From contig CACMUP010000001.1 in the NCBI GenBank assembly GCA_902616905.1, positions 1 to 42,721 on the forward strand: DNA of 42,721 nucleotides. The letters run 5' to 3'. The position numbers and the translations under genes are program-made. Under the pieces are notes generated by a model. The model had not been told where the DNA came from and did not search any database. It saw only the letters and a program-made list of their open reading frames with translations. Positions 26,382 through 34,937 of the stretch are shown here, piece after piece. Numbering within the stretch: the stretch's first letter is position 1; the number at the start of each line of letters is the position of its first letter. The DNA is from an uncultured Bacteroidota bacterium. Lineage in GTDB: Bacteria > Bacteroidota > Bacteroidia > Flavobacteriales > Flavobacteriaceae.

Positions 26382-26620
26382 TAACCATATTTATCTCCCC
26401 ATCTGGTTTTAATGAATTTTCAGATGCTCTCTTCTTTAACATTTTTTCCTGGCTCGTAAAATTTCTTTCCATCAATTTTTTAGGTAAAAAAATCTTGTTT
26501 AATAAATTGATTTTCAAAATCATGAGGATATTTGTATTCTTTAGGACCAATAAGATGTTGTTGACCACAATAGTCGGCTAATCTTTTTGGGCGCATTCTT
26601 TCAGCTAATGAAATATTCAT
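26378..26620 (-). pseudogene. rarA: Decayed remnant of rarA/mgsA with internal deletion and two stop codons
   Basis: From an ATG at 26620 the minus strand reads MNISLAERMRPKRLADYCGQ then QHLIGP, the typical start of RarA (LAERxRPxxLxDYxGQxHL). The same frame then jumps to KEYKYPHDFENQF and on to FYEPGKNVKEESI and RWGDKYGY before a stop at 26378, which fits the C-terminal tail of flavobacterial RarA. Everything between is missing, including the Walker A and B motifs and the AAA+ core. RarA is normally a little over 400 residues; here 81 codons remain. Two in-frame stops also interrupt it: TAA at 26482-26480 (codon 47) and TGA at 26422-26420 (codon 67). RarA is a replication-associated ATPase acting at stalled forks. 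The gene lies directly downstream of rlmB on the same strand and overlaps the end of trkH by 4 bases. Confidence 0.85.
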
Positions 26621-26643
26621 ATTTAAATGTAAGAAGATTTGGT

Positions 26644-27375
26644 TTAGCTTCTTTGCCTTAGAATTTCAAAAAAAAGAATTCCACATGTAACAGAAACATT
26701 TAAAGAGTCTATTTCATTTTCCATCTGAAGTTTAGCCTCATCGTCTAATAATTTTATCAATCCTTTTGAAATCCCAATATCTTCAGAACCAAAGATTAAA
26801 GCAAGTGGTCCTTCAAAGTTCTTTTTGAAAACAGTATCTTTTGCCTTTTCAGTAATACCAAAAATTTTCACGTCCTGAGCTTTGAGATGAAAAATAACAT
26901 CTTTTAAATGTGAAACTTTTGAAATAGGAACTTTAAAAGCTCCACCAGCTGAAGTTTTAACTACGTCACCATTTAATGGAGCACTACCACTGGACGAAAT
27001 AAAAACAGCATCAACACCAGATGCAGCTGCTGAACGAAGAATTGCACCGAAATTACGGACATCCGTAATTCCATCTAACAATACAAATAAAGGGTTATTC
27101 TTTCGTTGAAATATTTCATCAATTAGAGGAACCATTTCCATGGTTTTTATTGCAGAAATTCTAGCCACTACCCCTTGATGATTTTTTGCTGAAAAGCGCT
27201 TTAGTTTTTCAGAAGGAACAAAACTAAAAGGAATACTATTTAAACGTAGTTTATTTAAGAGCAGTTCAAAAAGTTTACTTTTTGACCCTTTTTGGAGCCA
27301 TACTTTGTCTATTGGTTGATCTGTCTTAATTGCTCCTAAAACAGAATGAATCCCATAAATGGTTTCTTTTTCCAT
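26644..27375 (-). CDS. rlmB: RlmB-type 23S rRNA (guanosine-2'-O-)-methyltransferase
   Basis: 243 residues. The N-terminal part (YGIHSVLGAI, then HQGVVARIS near 75) is the RNA-binding domain. The SPOUT domain has motif 1 LLDGITDVRNFGAILRSAAA, motif 2 LIFGSEDIGIS and motif 3 IDSLNVSVTCGILFFEILRQR. This matches RlmB, which methylates the ribose of G2251 (E. coli numbering) in the peptidyl-transferase P loop of 23S rRNA. It is closer to that subgroup than the other SPOUT gene at 21252. The rarA remnant starts 24 bases downstream on the same strand. Confidence 0.94.
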   Translation of the reverse strand: MEKETIYGIHSVLGAIKTDQPIDKVWLQKGSKSKLFELLLNKLRLNSIPFSFVPSEKLKRFSAKNHQGVVARISAIKTMEMVPLIDEIFQRKNNPLFVLLDGITDVRNFGAILRSAAASGVDAVFISSSGSAPLNGDVVKTSAGGAFKVPISKVSHLKDVIFHLKAQDVKIFGITEKAKDTVFKKNFEGPLALIFGSEDIGISKGLIKLLDDEAKLQMENEIDSLNVSVTCGILFFEILRQRS

Positions 27376-27479
27376 TAATCAAAAATAATTTAATTCTTAG
27401 GGTGTATCTCTAATTAGTTGAAAAATAATTAAAATTGTAATAAGCAGTTCAATTTATTTTTTTTTAAATCATAATTCCA

Positions 27480-28919
27480 TTGCAGAATAATCAAAATTTT
27501 AATTTTTTCTTGTTTAGCCTTTCAATATTTAGCTTTTATAGTTGTACTGAAGATTTAAATTTAGAGGAAAATATTTATTATAATGTATCTATTTCAATTG
27601 AAGGTCAAGGGAGTGTATCTACTCTTGAGGGTTCTTATCAAAAAAATGATACAATTCTTTTTGAAGCTATATCAAATACAGGATATTATTTTGATAAATG
27701 GGAAGGATTTGATAGTGATATAAAAAACGAAACTTACCAACATGTTTTAAAAAGTGATATATCTATAAGAGCATATTTTCTCCCAATTCCAGACGTCTCA
27801 GATAATATCAAATTATTTATTCCGAAAGAGATAGATCCAAATCCTGTATTTATGATTGAGAATGGAGGATCTAGTGCTTATTTAACATCAAAAACAGGAG
27901 AGTATTTAAAAACGTGGGATTTTGATGCTAAGTTAGGAAATGATTTAGAGTTGCTTTCAGATGGAAGTATAATTGGATTGTTTAAACCTGATCAAGTTTC
28001 ATTTTCCTTTGGTGGTTATGGAGGAATTTTAAAAAAATTTAATCCTTTAGGGAGTTTAGATTGGGAATATGAAATTAATAATGAAAATGAACTTGCTCAT
28101 CATGATTTTGAGATAATGCCAAATGGAAATATTTTGATTTTAGTGTGGGAAAGATTTTCTGAAAGCCAGGCTATAGAAATGGGATTTAATGGCAGCCAGG
28201 ATATTTTTTTAGAAAAAATAATTGAGTTTTCACCTCAAAAAGAGTCAATTGTCTGGGAATGGAAAAGTTCAGATCACTTGATTCAGGATTTTAATTCTAC
28301 AAGGCTTAATTATGGCATCGTTAGTGAACATCCTGAAAAAATCGATTTAAATTATTATGATTATGAAAATGGAGATTTAATGCATGCAAATGGTCTGTAT
28401 TATGACGATATAAAAGATGTAATATATGTAAGTGTTAATTTTTACAGTGAAATTTGGGTTGTTCCACATAAATATGATACTGATACTACTAAAACAGATT
28501 TGGGAGACTTAAGTTTTCGTTTTGGTAATCCTAGAACTTATAAAGGAGAAGGGGAACGCCTATTTTTTAATAATCATCATCCCAGTCTTGTTACTTTAGA
28601 TAATAAAACACTGAATCATTTTTTAATTTATATGAATGGAATTAAAGAAAAGCAATCGATTGTATATGAATTTGAACTTCCAAGTGAATTTGATATTAAT
28701 CCACTAAATTGGAAAACACCTAATATTTATTGGAGTTATTCTAATCCAGAAATATATAATGCAAAAATTTCAGGTGTATATAGATTGCCAAATGGCAATA
28801 CCTTAATTTGTGAAGGTGATTTTGGATATTGGGAGGTAACAAAAGATAGCAAAGTTGTATGGAAGTATGAAGGAAACGGAACATTTTGGAGAGGATATGT
28901 GTATCCAAATATGCAATAA
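27480..28919 (+). CDS. Arylsulfotransferase-family lipoprotein with an InlB-type repeat domain
   Basis: 479 residues. The start is TTG at 27480; a stop lies in frame five codons upstream and no ATG precedes the signal peptide. The signal ends at FYSC (Cys22), followed by TED, an acidic stretch like the surface-export signal of Bacteroidota lipoproteins. Residues about 33-100 form one divergent InlB-like bacterial repeat (GQGSVSTLEGSY...GYYFDKWEG). Residues about 110-479 resemble the beta-propeller of arylsulfotransferases, with HHDFEIMPNGNILIL (207-221), LMHANGLYYD (His302), NNHHPSL (His366-367) and YRLPNGNTLICEG near the end. True family members move sulfate between phenols. I cannot confirm the catalytic histidine, so a non-catalytic propeller is possible. 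It converges on the SusCD operon across a shared terminator. Confidence 0.75.
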   Translation: MQNNQNFNFFLFSLSIFSFYSCTEDLNLEENIYYNVSISIEGQGSVSTLEGSYQKNDTILFEAISNTGYYFDKWEGFDSDIKNETYQHVLKSDISIRAYFLPIPDVSDNIKLFIPKEIDPNPVFMIENGGSSAYLTSKTGEYLKTWDFDAKLGNDLELLSDGSIIGLFKPDQVSFSFGGYGGILKKFNPLGSLDWEYEINNENELAHHDFEIMPNGNILILVWERFSESQAIEMGFNGSQDIFLEKIIEFSPQKESIVWEWKSSDHLIQDFNSTRLNYGIVSEHPEKIDLNYYDYENGDLMHANGLYYDDIKDVIYVSVNFYSEIWVVPHKYDTDTTKTDLGDLSFRFGNPRTYKGEGERLFFNNHHPSLVTLDNKTLNHFLIYMNGIKEKQSIVYEFELPSEFDINPLNWKTPNIYWSYSNPEIYNAKISGVYRLPNGNTLICEGDFGYWEVTKDSKVVWKYEGNGTFWRGYVYPNMQ

Positions 28920-28922
28920 AAG

Positions 28923-28943
28923 AAGAGGGCTTAATACCCTCTT
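28923..28943. terminator. Bidirectional terminator between convergent units
   Basis: AAGAGGG (28923-28929) and CCCTCTT (28937-28943) form a perfect 7-bp stem with a 7-base loop, 3 bases after the arylsulfotransferase-like stop. A T7 run follows 11 bases later on the plus strand, and a short T-rich stretch follows on the minus strand. It can serve both the plus-strand gene and the susCD operon. Confidence 0.6.
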
Positions 28944-28973
28944 AAATGAAACGTTTTTTTAAGCGTATCTTAT

Positions 28974-29858
28974 TTATTGACAAACACTTAATATTTTTAT
29001 GCCTCCAGGTCCGTTAGCTTCATTGTAACTATCTTGTGCCCTAGAACCATCTAATTTTGTATAAGAAATAGTGTAAGATGTTTCTTCCGGATATCTTCCA
29101 ACTATCCATTCCCATTTCATTTCTGATGCATTAGCCGGAATAGTAATGGTTGAATAACCTGAATTATCGTCACCTGTATATGCTTCAAGAGTTTTATTTA
29201 TTTCAACTCCACTCGTATATGGACTTGGCATAGCAAAGAAATAAACTTCCCCATCGACAGTTAACTTTACTCTACTATCCTGCCATCCATCACCATAAGA
29301 ATCTTGCATCTTAATGGTATATACTCCTGGGACAGCAGAACCATCTGTAACATTACACAAAACTATTTTATTGTAAACGAACGGAGAAGCAAAATAAGAA
29401 CCTGTCATTGATCCAGTTACCTCATCTTCTGAGTAGGTTTTTCCATTTGTTAAATTAAGTTGAAGTCTAATTTTTACAGTACTTCCTCCAATAAATCCAA
29501 TTTTACTTTTTACATCACTCAATGGAACTTGAAAAGCGGCTCTTGGTAATCCAGTAGGACCAATTGAAAAATCGTTAGGTTGTAATGTTGTATATAAAAC
29601 TTCTGAACTTCCATCCACTGATAAGAAAATTTCAACATTTTGCATTAAATCTCCATTTTCGGCATCATGTTCTTCTATTTCAACTGAAAAAATTGATGTA
29701 TTTTGATTGTAAAAATTGTAATCGCCACTAGTGCTTATAGTTCTAATTACAGCACCTTTATCAAAATTATCTAGAACAAAGTTGACTGTATTGTCCGGCT
29801 CTTCACAAGAGTTAAAAACAAAAGCTAAAACAAATAGATATATTATTTTTTTCATCAT
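28974..29858 (-). CDS. Predicted surface lipoprotein encoded with SusC/SusD, unnamed family
   Basis: 294 residues (293 if the second of two adjacent ATGs is used). The signal ends at FNSC (Cys18), followed by the acidic EEPD, which suggests export to the cell surface. About 125 residues of beta-rich sequence are followed by SMTGSYFASPFVY and a C-terminal part with the motif DSYGDGWQD at 186-194, an acidic, possibly calcium-binding pattern common in Bacteroidota secreted proteins. It starts 2 bases after the susD stop, so it is translationally linked and takes the position SusE/SusF-type glycan-binding lipoproteins have in other loci. I do not recognise a named family. Confidence 0.75.
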   Translation of the reverse strand: MMKKIIYLFVLAFVFNSCEEPDNTVNFVLDNFDKGAVIRTISTSGDYNFYNQNTSIFSVEIEEHDAENGDLMQNVEIFLSVDGSSEVLYTTLQPNDFSIGPTGLPRAAFQVPLSDVKSKIGFIGGSTVKIRLQLNLTNGKTYSEDEVTGSMTGSYFASPFVYNKIVLCNVTDGSAVPGVYTIKMQDSYGDGWQDSRVKLTVDGEVYFFAMPSPYTSGVEINKTLEAYTGDDNSGYSTITIPANASEMKWEWIVGRYPEETSYTISYTKLDGSRAQDSYNEANGPGGIKILSVCQ

Positions 29859-29860
29859 TA

Positions 29861-31489
29861 TTATTTTAAAGTTGTTGGACCATTAGTATTCCAAAATACA
29901 CGAATAGTTTTAGCACTTTTTTGTGTAGCGTTTCTATTCGTATTTACATAATTTGCAGGATAGTACTGAGATAAAGGGAATTGTCCTGGATCTGGTTCAA
30001 TATTTGGCTGAAGTGATCTTGGAAAACCATTTCTTCTATACGAATTATATGCATCAATACCATTTCCTGTTAACGAGATGAAGAATTCTGTAGCCCACAT
30101 ATCTAATTTATCAGCTAGAGAACTTGCGGAATTCCAATCTGAAGTGAATGCAGCTATATAGTTAGTAACATCATCACTTGTTAAAGCAGGTCCACCAAGA
30201 TCGTCAGTTTTATACAAAGCTTGTTCTAAAGCGATTAATGTTTCATTAGTCGGGTCACCACCATTATTAACAGCTACCTCTGCATTCATATAATGCATCC
30301 ATGAGGAAAGCATTATAGGGGTAATACCAGCTCCACCAAATCCATCACCATCTAATTTTCCTGCAAAGCTAGAATCATCAAAAGCTCCTCCAGCAGGATA
30401 TACACCTCTTAGTGTTCTTTTAAATCCATCAGGAGGAATTCCATTATCATTTCCATGATCTCTTCCCCAATAACCATTTGCTGGTTTACTAGCAGAGTTT
30501 GTAGGCGCACAGAAAGGTGAGTTGTCTCCTCTTAATTGAGGTGGTACATAATAACCTGGAAGGCCACATTCTAATACCTCTTCATCAGCTGCACTATCAA
30601 ATCCAGGGGTATTATCCACTTGTCTATAGAAATAATAATTGATCCTAGGGTCTGTATTTCCAGCATGTCCATTAATCATGTTGAACATTAGCCAATTTGA
30701 CATATATTCTCCTCCACCGGTTGAGGTGTAATTTGATCTATACAGAGGATGTCTTGTGTCAGGGGTTGCTGGGTTTCTTCCCCATATAAATTCAAAATCA
30801 TCTGCAGGAGTACTTATATAATTTGTAATAGCATTGTAACCAACAAAATCACCTAAATTTAAAAGAGCTTTCTTTTTAATGCTATTTGCTGCTTTAATCC
30901 ACTTGTTTGCATCTCCTCCATAATAAAAATCATTTGAGGGAACAGGACCTCCAGAGTTAAAATCAGCTATAGCACTATCAAGAGTAGAGATTGCAGCACT
31001 ATAAACACTCTGTCCACTGTCTGCGATTGGGTTTAAAACTCCTTCGCCACCTTGAAGGGCTTCAGAGTAAGGAATATCTCCAAAATAGTCTACTAGAGTT
31101 ATTAATATGTATGCTTGGAATACTTTACCCATTCCTCTGTGGTAAGATAAACCAGCTTCATCTGCAAGGGAATTCATAAGACGAATATCTTCAAGCATCC
31201 CTCTATATGCTGATGACCATAGTCCATTCCAACTATCAGGTGAGTAGACATTGTTATAAGTTCTACCATTCATATAGTTTATTCTTGTAAGTTCACCACC
31301 TCGATCTCCCATGCTATTAACCCAAAATGCAAAGTTAATTTGAATCGAATTTAAAAAGAAACCAGCATCAGCTTGGTTTGGACTTAATGCATTTGGATTT
31401 TCTGTAAGATCTAAATCTAATGTGTCACATGAAATGAACATAAGAGTTGAGAAAAAAAATAGACTTAATAAATTTTTAACATTTTTCAT
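29861..31489 (-). CDS. SusD/RagB-family substrate-binding outer membrane lipoprotein
   Basis: 542 residues with a lipoprotein signal ending FISC (Cys21) and the acidic DTLDLDLTENP after it, consistent with surface display. The SusD fold is indicated by the N-terminal NPNALSPNQADAGFFLNSIQ, TPR-like helices around GMGKVFQAYILITLVDYFGDIPYSEAL (which holds the hallmark D-x-x-G-x-I/V-P-Y), and a C-terminal EFFISLTGNGIDAYNSYRRNGFP. It looks like the SusD-like-2 branch. It forms a lid over the SusC transporter and captures substrate; here the substrate is unknown because no glycosidase, peptidase or regulator is coded within the operon. It begins 17 bases after susC. Confidence 0.93.
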   Translation of the reverse strand: MKNVKNLLSLFFFSTLMFISCDTLDLDLTENPNALSPNQADAGFFLNSIQINFAFWVNSMGDRGGELTRINYMNGRTYNNVYSPDSWNGLWSSAYRGMLEDIRLMNSLADEAGLSYHRGMGKVFQAYILITLVDYFGDIPYSEALQGGEGVLNPIADSGQSVYSAAISTLDSAIADFNSGGPVPSNDFYYGGDANKWIKAANSIKKKALLNLGDFVGYNAITNYISTPADDFEFIWGRNPATPDTRHPLYRSNYTSTGGGEYMSNWLMFNMINGHAGNTDPRINYYFYRQVDNTPGFDSAADEEVLECGLPGYYVPPQLRGDNSPFCAPTNSASKPANGYWGRDHGNDNGIPPDGFKRTLRGVYPAGGAFDDSSFAGKLDGDGFGGAGITPIMLSSWMHYMNAEVAVNNGGDPTNETLIALEQALYKTDDLGGPALTSDDVTNYIAAFTSDWNSASSLADKLDMWATEFFISLTGNGIDAYNSYRRNGFPRSLQPNIEPDPGQFPLSQYYPANYVNTNRNATQKSAKTIRVFWNTNGPTTLK

Positions 31490-31506
31490 AATTCAAATTT
31501 TTTAAA

Positions 31507-34500
31507 TTAAAATGTAAGTTTTATACTGCCTCCGTATCTTCTAGCACTTGGGCCATTAATAAAATCAAATCCTCTACCATTGCCTATTCCAACACCAGCA
31601 ATATTAGGATCAAAATTAGTTCCTTTAGGAGTGTTCCATGCATCGTAGGCTAAATTAAAACCAGATGCTGTAATTGAAATACTTCCAAAAGGTGTACTAT
31701 CAATTAAGTTTTTAGGTAAATTGTATGATAGGGAAACTTCACCTAACCTCCAATGACTGGCATCATAGACTAACATTTCATCTGGGCCATATAAAACGTT
31801 ACTAAAGTAAAATGTTGAGTTATTAATCATTTTAGTATTTGGTTGTCCGTTTGAGTTGACTCCTGGTAAAACAAAACTTAACTCTCGATCTAATGTATCA
31901 GTAGTTAATCCTCTACCTAATAAAGTAGCTACAGTGTAAGTGAATATATCACCGCCTTGTTGATAATTAAATAGGAAGTTTAGACTCAAGTTTTTGTAAG
32001 AAATAGTATTACTCAAGTTTGCAATCCAGTCTGGATTTGCATCACCTATAATAGTAGGGTCGAAAGTCTCATCATAACTACCTTGGTTATTAACCACGTA
32101 ATCACCTCCATCTACCCATCTTGAATTTTCTATTCTTCCTCCGAGTCTAGTTATGGAAGAACCTATTATAGAACCAAGAGATTCTCCTGGAATTGCAGCA
32201 TTTCCTAATGTTCCAAATCCAGCAAAAACAATTCTATCAGTGTCCTCGCCGAGGTCAATCACAATTGCATCGTTTGTTGACCAGTTAAATGAAGAAGTCC
32301 AATTCAAACCGTCCTGATTTTCAAACCAACTCATCGATAAATCAAGTTCTGCTCCTTTATTTTCTATCAAACCAATATTCGTTTGAGTCGAGGTATATCC
32401 TGTAGATGGGTCTAAGGGTCTGTTTATAATTAAATCATTTGTTTTTTTGTTATAAATAGATAAATCCATGGTTAGTCTATTGTTGAAAAAACGACCTTCA
32501 ATACCAAACTCAATTTCATCTATCCTTTCAGGTTTTAAATTTGGATTTCCAAGAACAGAACCTGATGTATTTGAAATTACAAAGCCACCATTTTTTATGA
32601 ATGATTGAGTATCAATGTTAAGTGTAGCAGCAATAGGATAACCGAACGGGAAATTAGCTGAAGTACCATAACCTGCTCTTACTTTTAAGAAACCTAGATA
32701 ATCATTTTTAATTTCAGGGAAGGCTTCGGTGGGAATAAAAGAAACACTAGCTGATGGATAAATTATTGATCTGTTAGCTTCAGATAAGTTTGATACCCAA
32801 TCTTTTCTTGCTGCAAGGGTCAAATAAGCATACCGATTGTAATCTATTTCAGTTTGTGCAAATGCACCAAGAATATTTCTTTTTTCAAAATATTGAATCT
32901 CATCTTGCTGTTCAAAGTTAAAATGTCTTAAAACATTAAAGACCTGTTGGCCAGTGCTCCTTGTCCCGTTTTGGTCAAAGATGTCACTTCTAGAATCTAT
33001 ACCAACGTTGAATGTAATACCAAATTCTTCAATGTCATAATCACCACTTAAATTTAGGTTATGATTATAGATTGATTTTGTATTATTCCAAGTTTCATAT
33101 ATACCATTTCTATTAACTAGGGAGCCAGTTTTTCCTCCTTTGTTTGAGTGATTAGTATTGTTTTCAGAGTACACATCTAAGCCATAACGATAAGAAATAT
33201 TTAGATTATCATTAATACCATAGGAAATGTTTGCACCTCCAAATACTCTATTTGTTGCTTGTATATTGGCTGTATTATTAACAGTCCAAAGTGGGTGTTG
33301 AATTGAGTTGTTTTGTCTATAATAGATTGACTCTCCTGTTACAGGGTTTTGATAAGGCAGTCCCATAAGATCAACACTTCTTGGTGTGTAAAATACATTT
33401 GCAAAAACTGAAGCTCCCTCACCACCAACATTACTTCCATAACCCGCAGCAACAGGAGGTGTTTGGAATTCTGTCTTTGAATAATTTAAAGTTCCACCAA
33501 CAACAAAATTATTAGATAACTGCGCGTTACCTCCAAAGCTAAGTGTGTTCCTGTTGACAGTGTTGCCAGGAGTAAATCCAACATCCTCTAGATTTCCATA
33601 GTTAATATTATAATTTACAGTTCCGTCAGATGTTGCACCCCTAACATTTATATTGTTACTAAAGACATGACCTGTTTTAAAGAATTCTCCTACGCTATCA
33701 TAAGGTTTCCATTCGTATAAGGCATTTGGATCTATTCCTAATGCGTCTAGAACCTGAGGAATCCCAGTCGCAGAACTAGCAGTTGTGTAGGGATGTCTTA
33801 GAAAACCAGGAGTTCCGGAAACTGTTCCGTTTATTGACGATTGACCTCCCCAACCTGCAGGTCCTCCTTCGTCAAAGCTTGGTCCCCAATTTGAGAAGAA
33901 CCAACCGAAAGACTGGTCAAATCCATTTCCATATTGCATTTGGTAATCAGGCATTGAAGCAAATTCAACATTAAAATATGAGGAATTTATTGTTATTTCA
34001 TTTTTACTTGCTTCGCCAGATGAAGAGCTACCAGATTTTGTGGTAATTAGGATAACACCATTTCTACCTTGAGTACCATACAATGTTGCAGCTGCTAATC
34101 CTTTTAATACACTAACAGATTCGATATTATTTGGGTCTATATCTAAGAAACGAGAAGAACCATTATTTCCATCAACGAAACTTCCTTGTGAATTTGTTTC
34201 GCTACTAAAGGGAATTCCGTCAACGATAAATAAAGGTTGATTTCCTTGAGAAAAAGTGTTTAAACCTCTAATTACAATACTTGTTCCTGACCCTGAAAGT
34301 CCACTTTGGTTGGTGATTTGAACACCAGATGCTTTTCCTGTTAAAACTCTTCCTATATCTCCTTCAGCTCTTTGTTCTAAAGATTCGTTTGAAACTTCAG
34401 AAACTGCATATCCTAAGGCTTGTTTCTCTCTTTTAATACCCAATGAAGTTACAATAACTTCATCAAGTTGATTTCCTTCTGTTAGAGTGAAGTTTATCTG

Positions 34501-34755
34501 GTCCTGCCCATCAACTAATATTGAGGTTGCTTGATAGCCAACATAACTTGCTGACAATGTAGCTCCATCTTCAACCGTGATTGAATAATTTCCATCAAAA
34601 TCTGTAGTTGTACCATTGCTCGTTCCTTCCTCTAAAATGGTTGCACCTGGCAAGGGGACTCCAAATTCATCAGAAACGATACCTGTGATTGTTCTCTGGG
34701 CTAATGAAGACTGCATAGCCAAAACAAATGACATCAATAAATAAAGATGTTTCAT
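31507..34755 (-). CDS. SusC/RagA-family TonB-dependent outer membrane transporter
   Basis: 1082 residues from the ATG at 34755, which gives a proper signal peptide (MKHLYLLMSF...SLAQ). An upstream in-frame start at 34794 would add 13 residues ahead of the signal and is rejected. After the signal come a carboxypeptidase-D-like regulatory domain (about 21-95, ITGIVSDEFGVPLPGATI and TDFDGNYSI) and a TonB box near LDEVIVTSLG. The plug follows, with ALQ-type QRAEGDIGRVLTGKASGVQI, LFIVDGIPF and VLKGLAAATLYGTQGRNGVILITTK, then a beta-barrel of about 850 residues ending in SIKLTF. It imports ligand with energy from TonB-ExbBD together with the SusD partner downstream. Confidence 0.96.
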   Translation of the reverse strand: MKHLYLLMSFVLAMQSSLAQRTITGIVSDEFGVPLPGATILEEGTSNGTTTDFDGNYSITVEDGATLSASYVGYQATSILVDGQDQINFTLTEGNQLDEVIVTSLGIKREKQALGYAVSEVSNESLEQRAEGDIGRVLTGKASGVQITNQSGLSGSGTSIVIRGLNTFSQGNQPLFIVDGIPFSSETNSQGSFVDGNNGSSRFLDIDPNNIESVSVLKGLAAATLYGTQGRNGVILITTKSGSSSSGEASKNEITINSSYFNVEFASMPDYQMQYGNGFDQSFGWFFSNWGPSFDEGGPAGWGGQSSINGTVSGTPGFLRHPYTTASSATGIPQVLDALGIDPNALYEWKPYDSVGEFFKTGHVFSNNINVRGATSDGTVNYNINYGNLEDVGFTPGNTVNRNTLSFGGNAQLSNNFVVGGTLNYSKTEFQTPPVAAGYGSNVGGEGASVFANVFYTPRSVDLMGLPYQNPVTGESIYYRQNNSIQHPLWTVNNTANIQATNRVFGGANISYGINDNLNISYRYGLDVYSENNTNHSNKGGKTGSLVNRNGIYETWNNTKSIYNHNLNLSGDYDIEEFGITFNVGIDSRSDIFDQNGTRSTGQQVFNVLRHFNFEQQDEIQYFEKRNILGAFAQTEIDYNRYAYLTLAARKDWVSNLSEANRSIIYPSASVSFIPTEAFPEIKNDYLGFLKVRAGYGTSANFPFGYPIAATLNIDTQSFIKNGGFVISNTSGSVLGNPNLKPERIDEIEFGIEGRFFNNRLTMDLSIYNKKTNDLIINRPLDPSTGYTSTQTNIGLIENKGAELDLSMSWFENQDGLNWTSSFNWSTNDAIVIDLGEDTDRIVFAGFGTLGNAAIPGESLGSIIGSSITRLGGRIENSRWVDGGDYVVNNQGSYDETFDPTIIGDANPDWIANLSNTISYKNLSLNFLFNYQQGGDIFTYTVATLLGRGLTTDTLDRELSFVLPGVNSNGQPNTKMINNSTFYFSNVLYGPDEMLVYDASHWRLGEVSLSYNLPKNLIDSTPFGSISITASGFNLAYDAWNTPKGTNFDPNIAGVGIGNGRGFDFINGPSARRYGGSIKLTF

Positions 34756-34770
34756 AAAAAAATGTTTTGT

Positions 34771-34799
34771 GCAATGTATGTAAAAAATATACAAACAAA
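34771..34799 (-). promoter_or_regulatory. Possible promoter of the susCD operon
   Basis: On the minus strand TTTG (34799-34796) is followed after 17 bases by TACATTGC (34778-34771), a near match to TAnnTTTG, 15 bases before the susC ATG. The fit is not exact. The remaining 130 or so bases up to the next gene show no sigma/anti-sigma-style or other regulatory gene. Confidence 0.33.
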
Positions 34800-34937
34800 A
34801 AAAACCATCTCATAAAAAGTTGGTTTCCAGTGACATAGGTATAAAATAGTTTTATCCCAACTATTTCTTGAAGTAAACAATGTAATTACTTTAAGGAATA
34901 GTTTAAATTATTATAAATCAATATTTTAACTATATTC

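Noticed and set aside
26353-26568. 71-residue minus-strand frame in the trkH-rlmB gap
   Set aside because: It runs in a different frame from the recognisable RarA segments and overlaps the end of trkH; no family resemblance.
26294-26581. 95-residue plus-strand frame across the end of trkH
   Set aside because: It overlaps trkH in another frame and then lies antisense to the rarA remnant; its composition is that of low-complexity AT-rich shadow sequence.
34756-34794. Longer start for the SusC-like protein
   Set aside because: It would put 13 residues before a textbook signal peptide and overlap the likely promoter.
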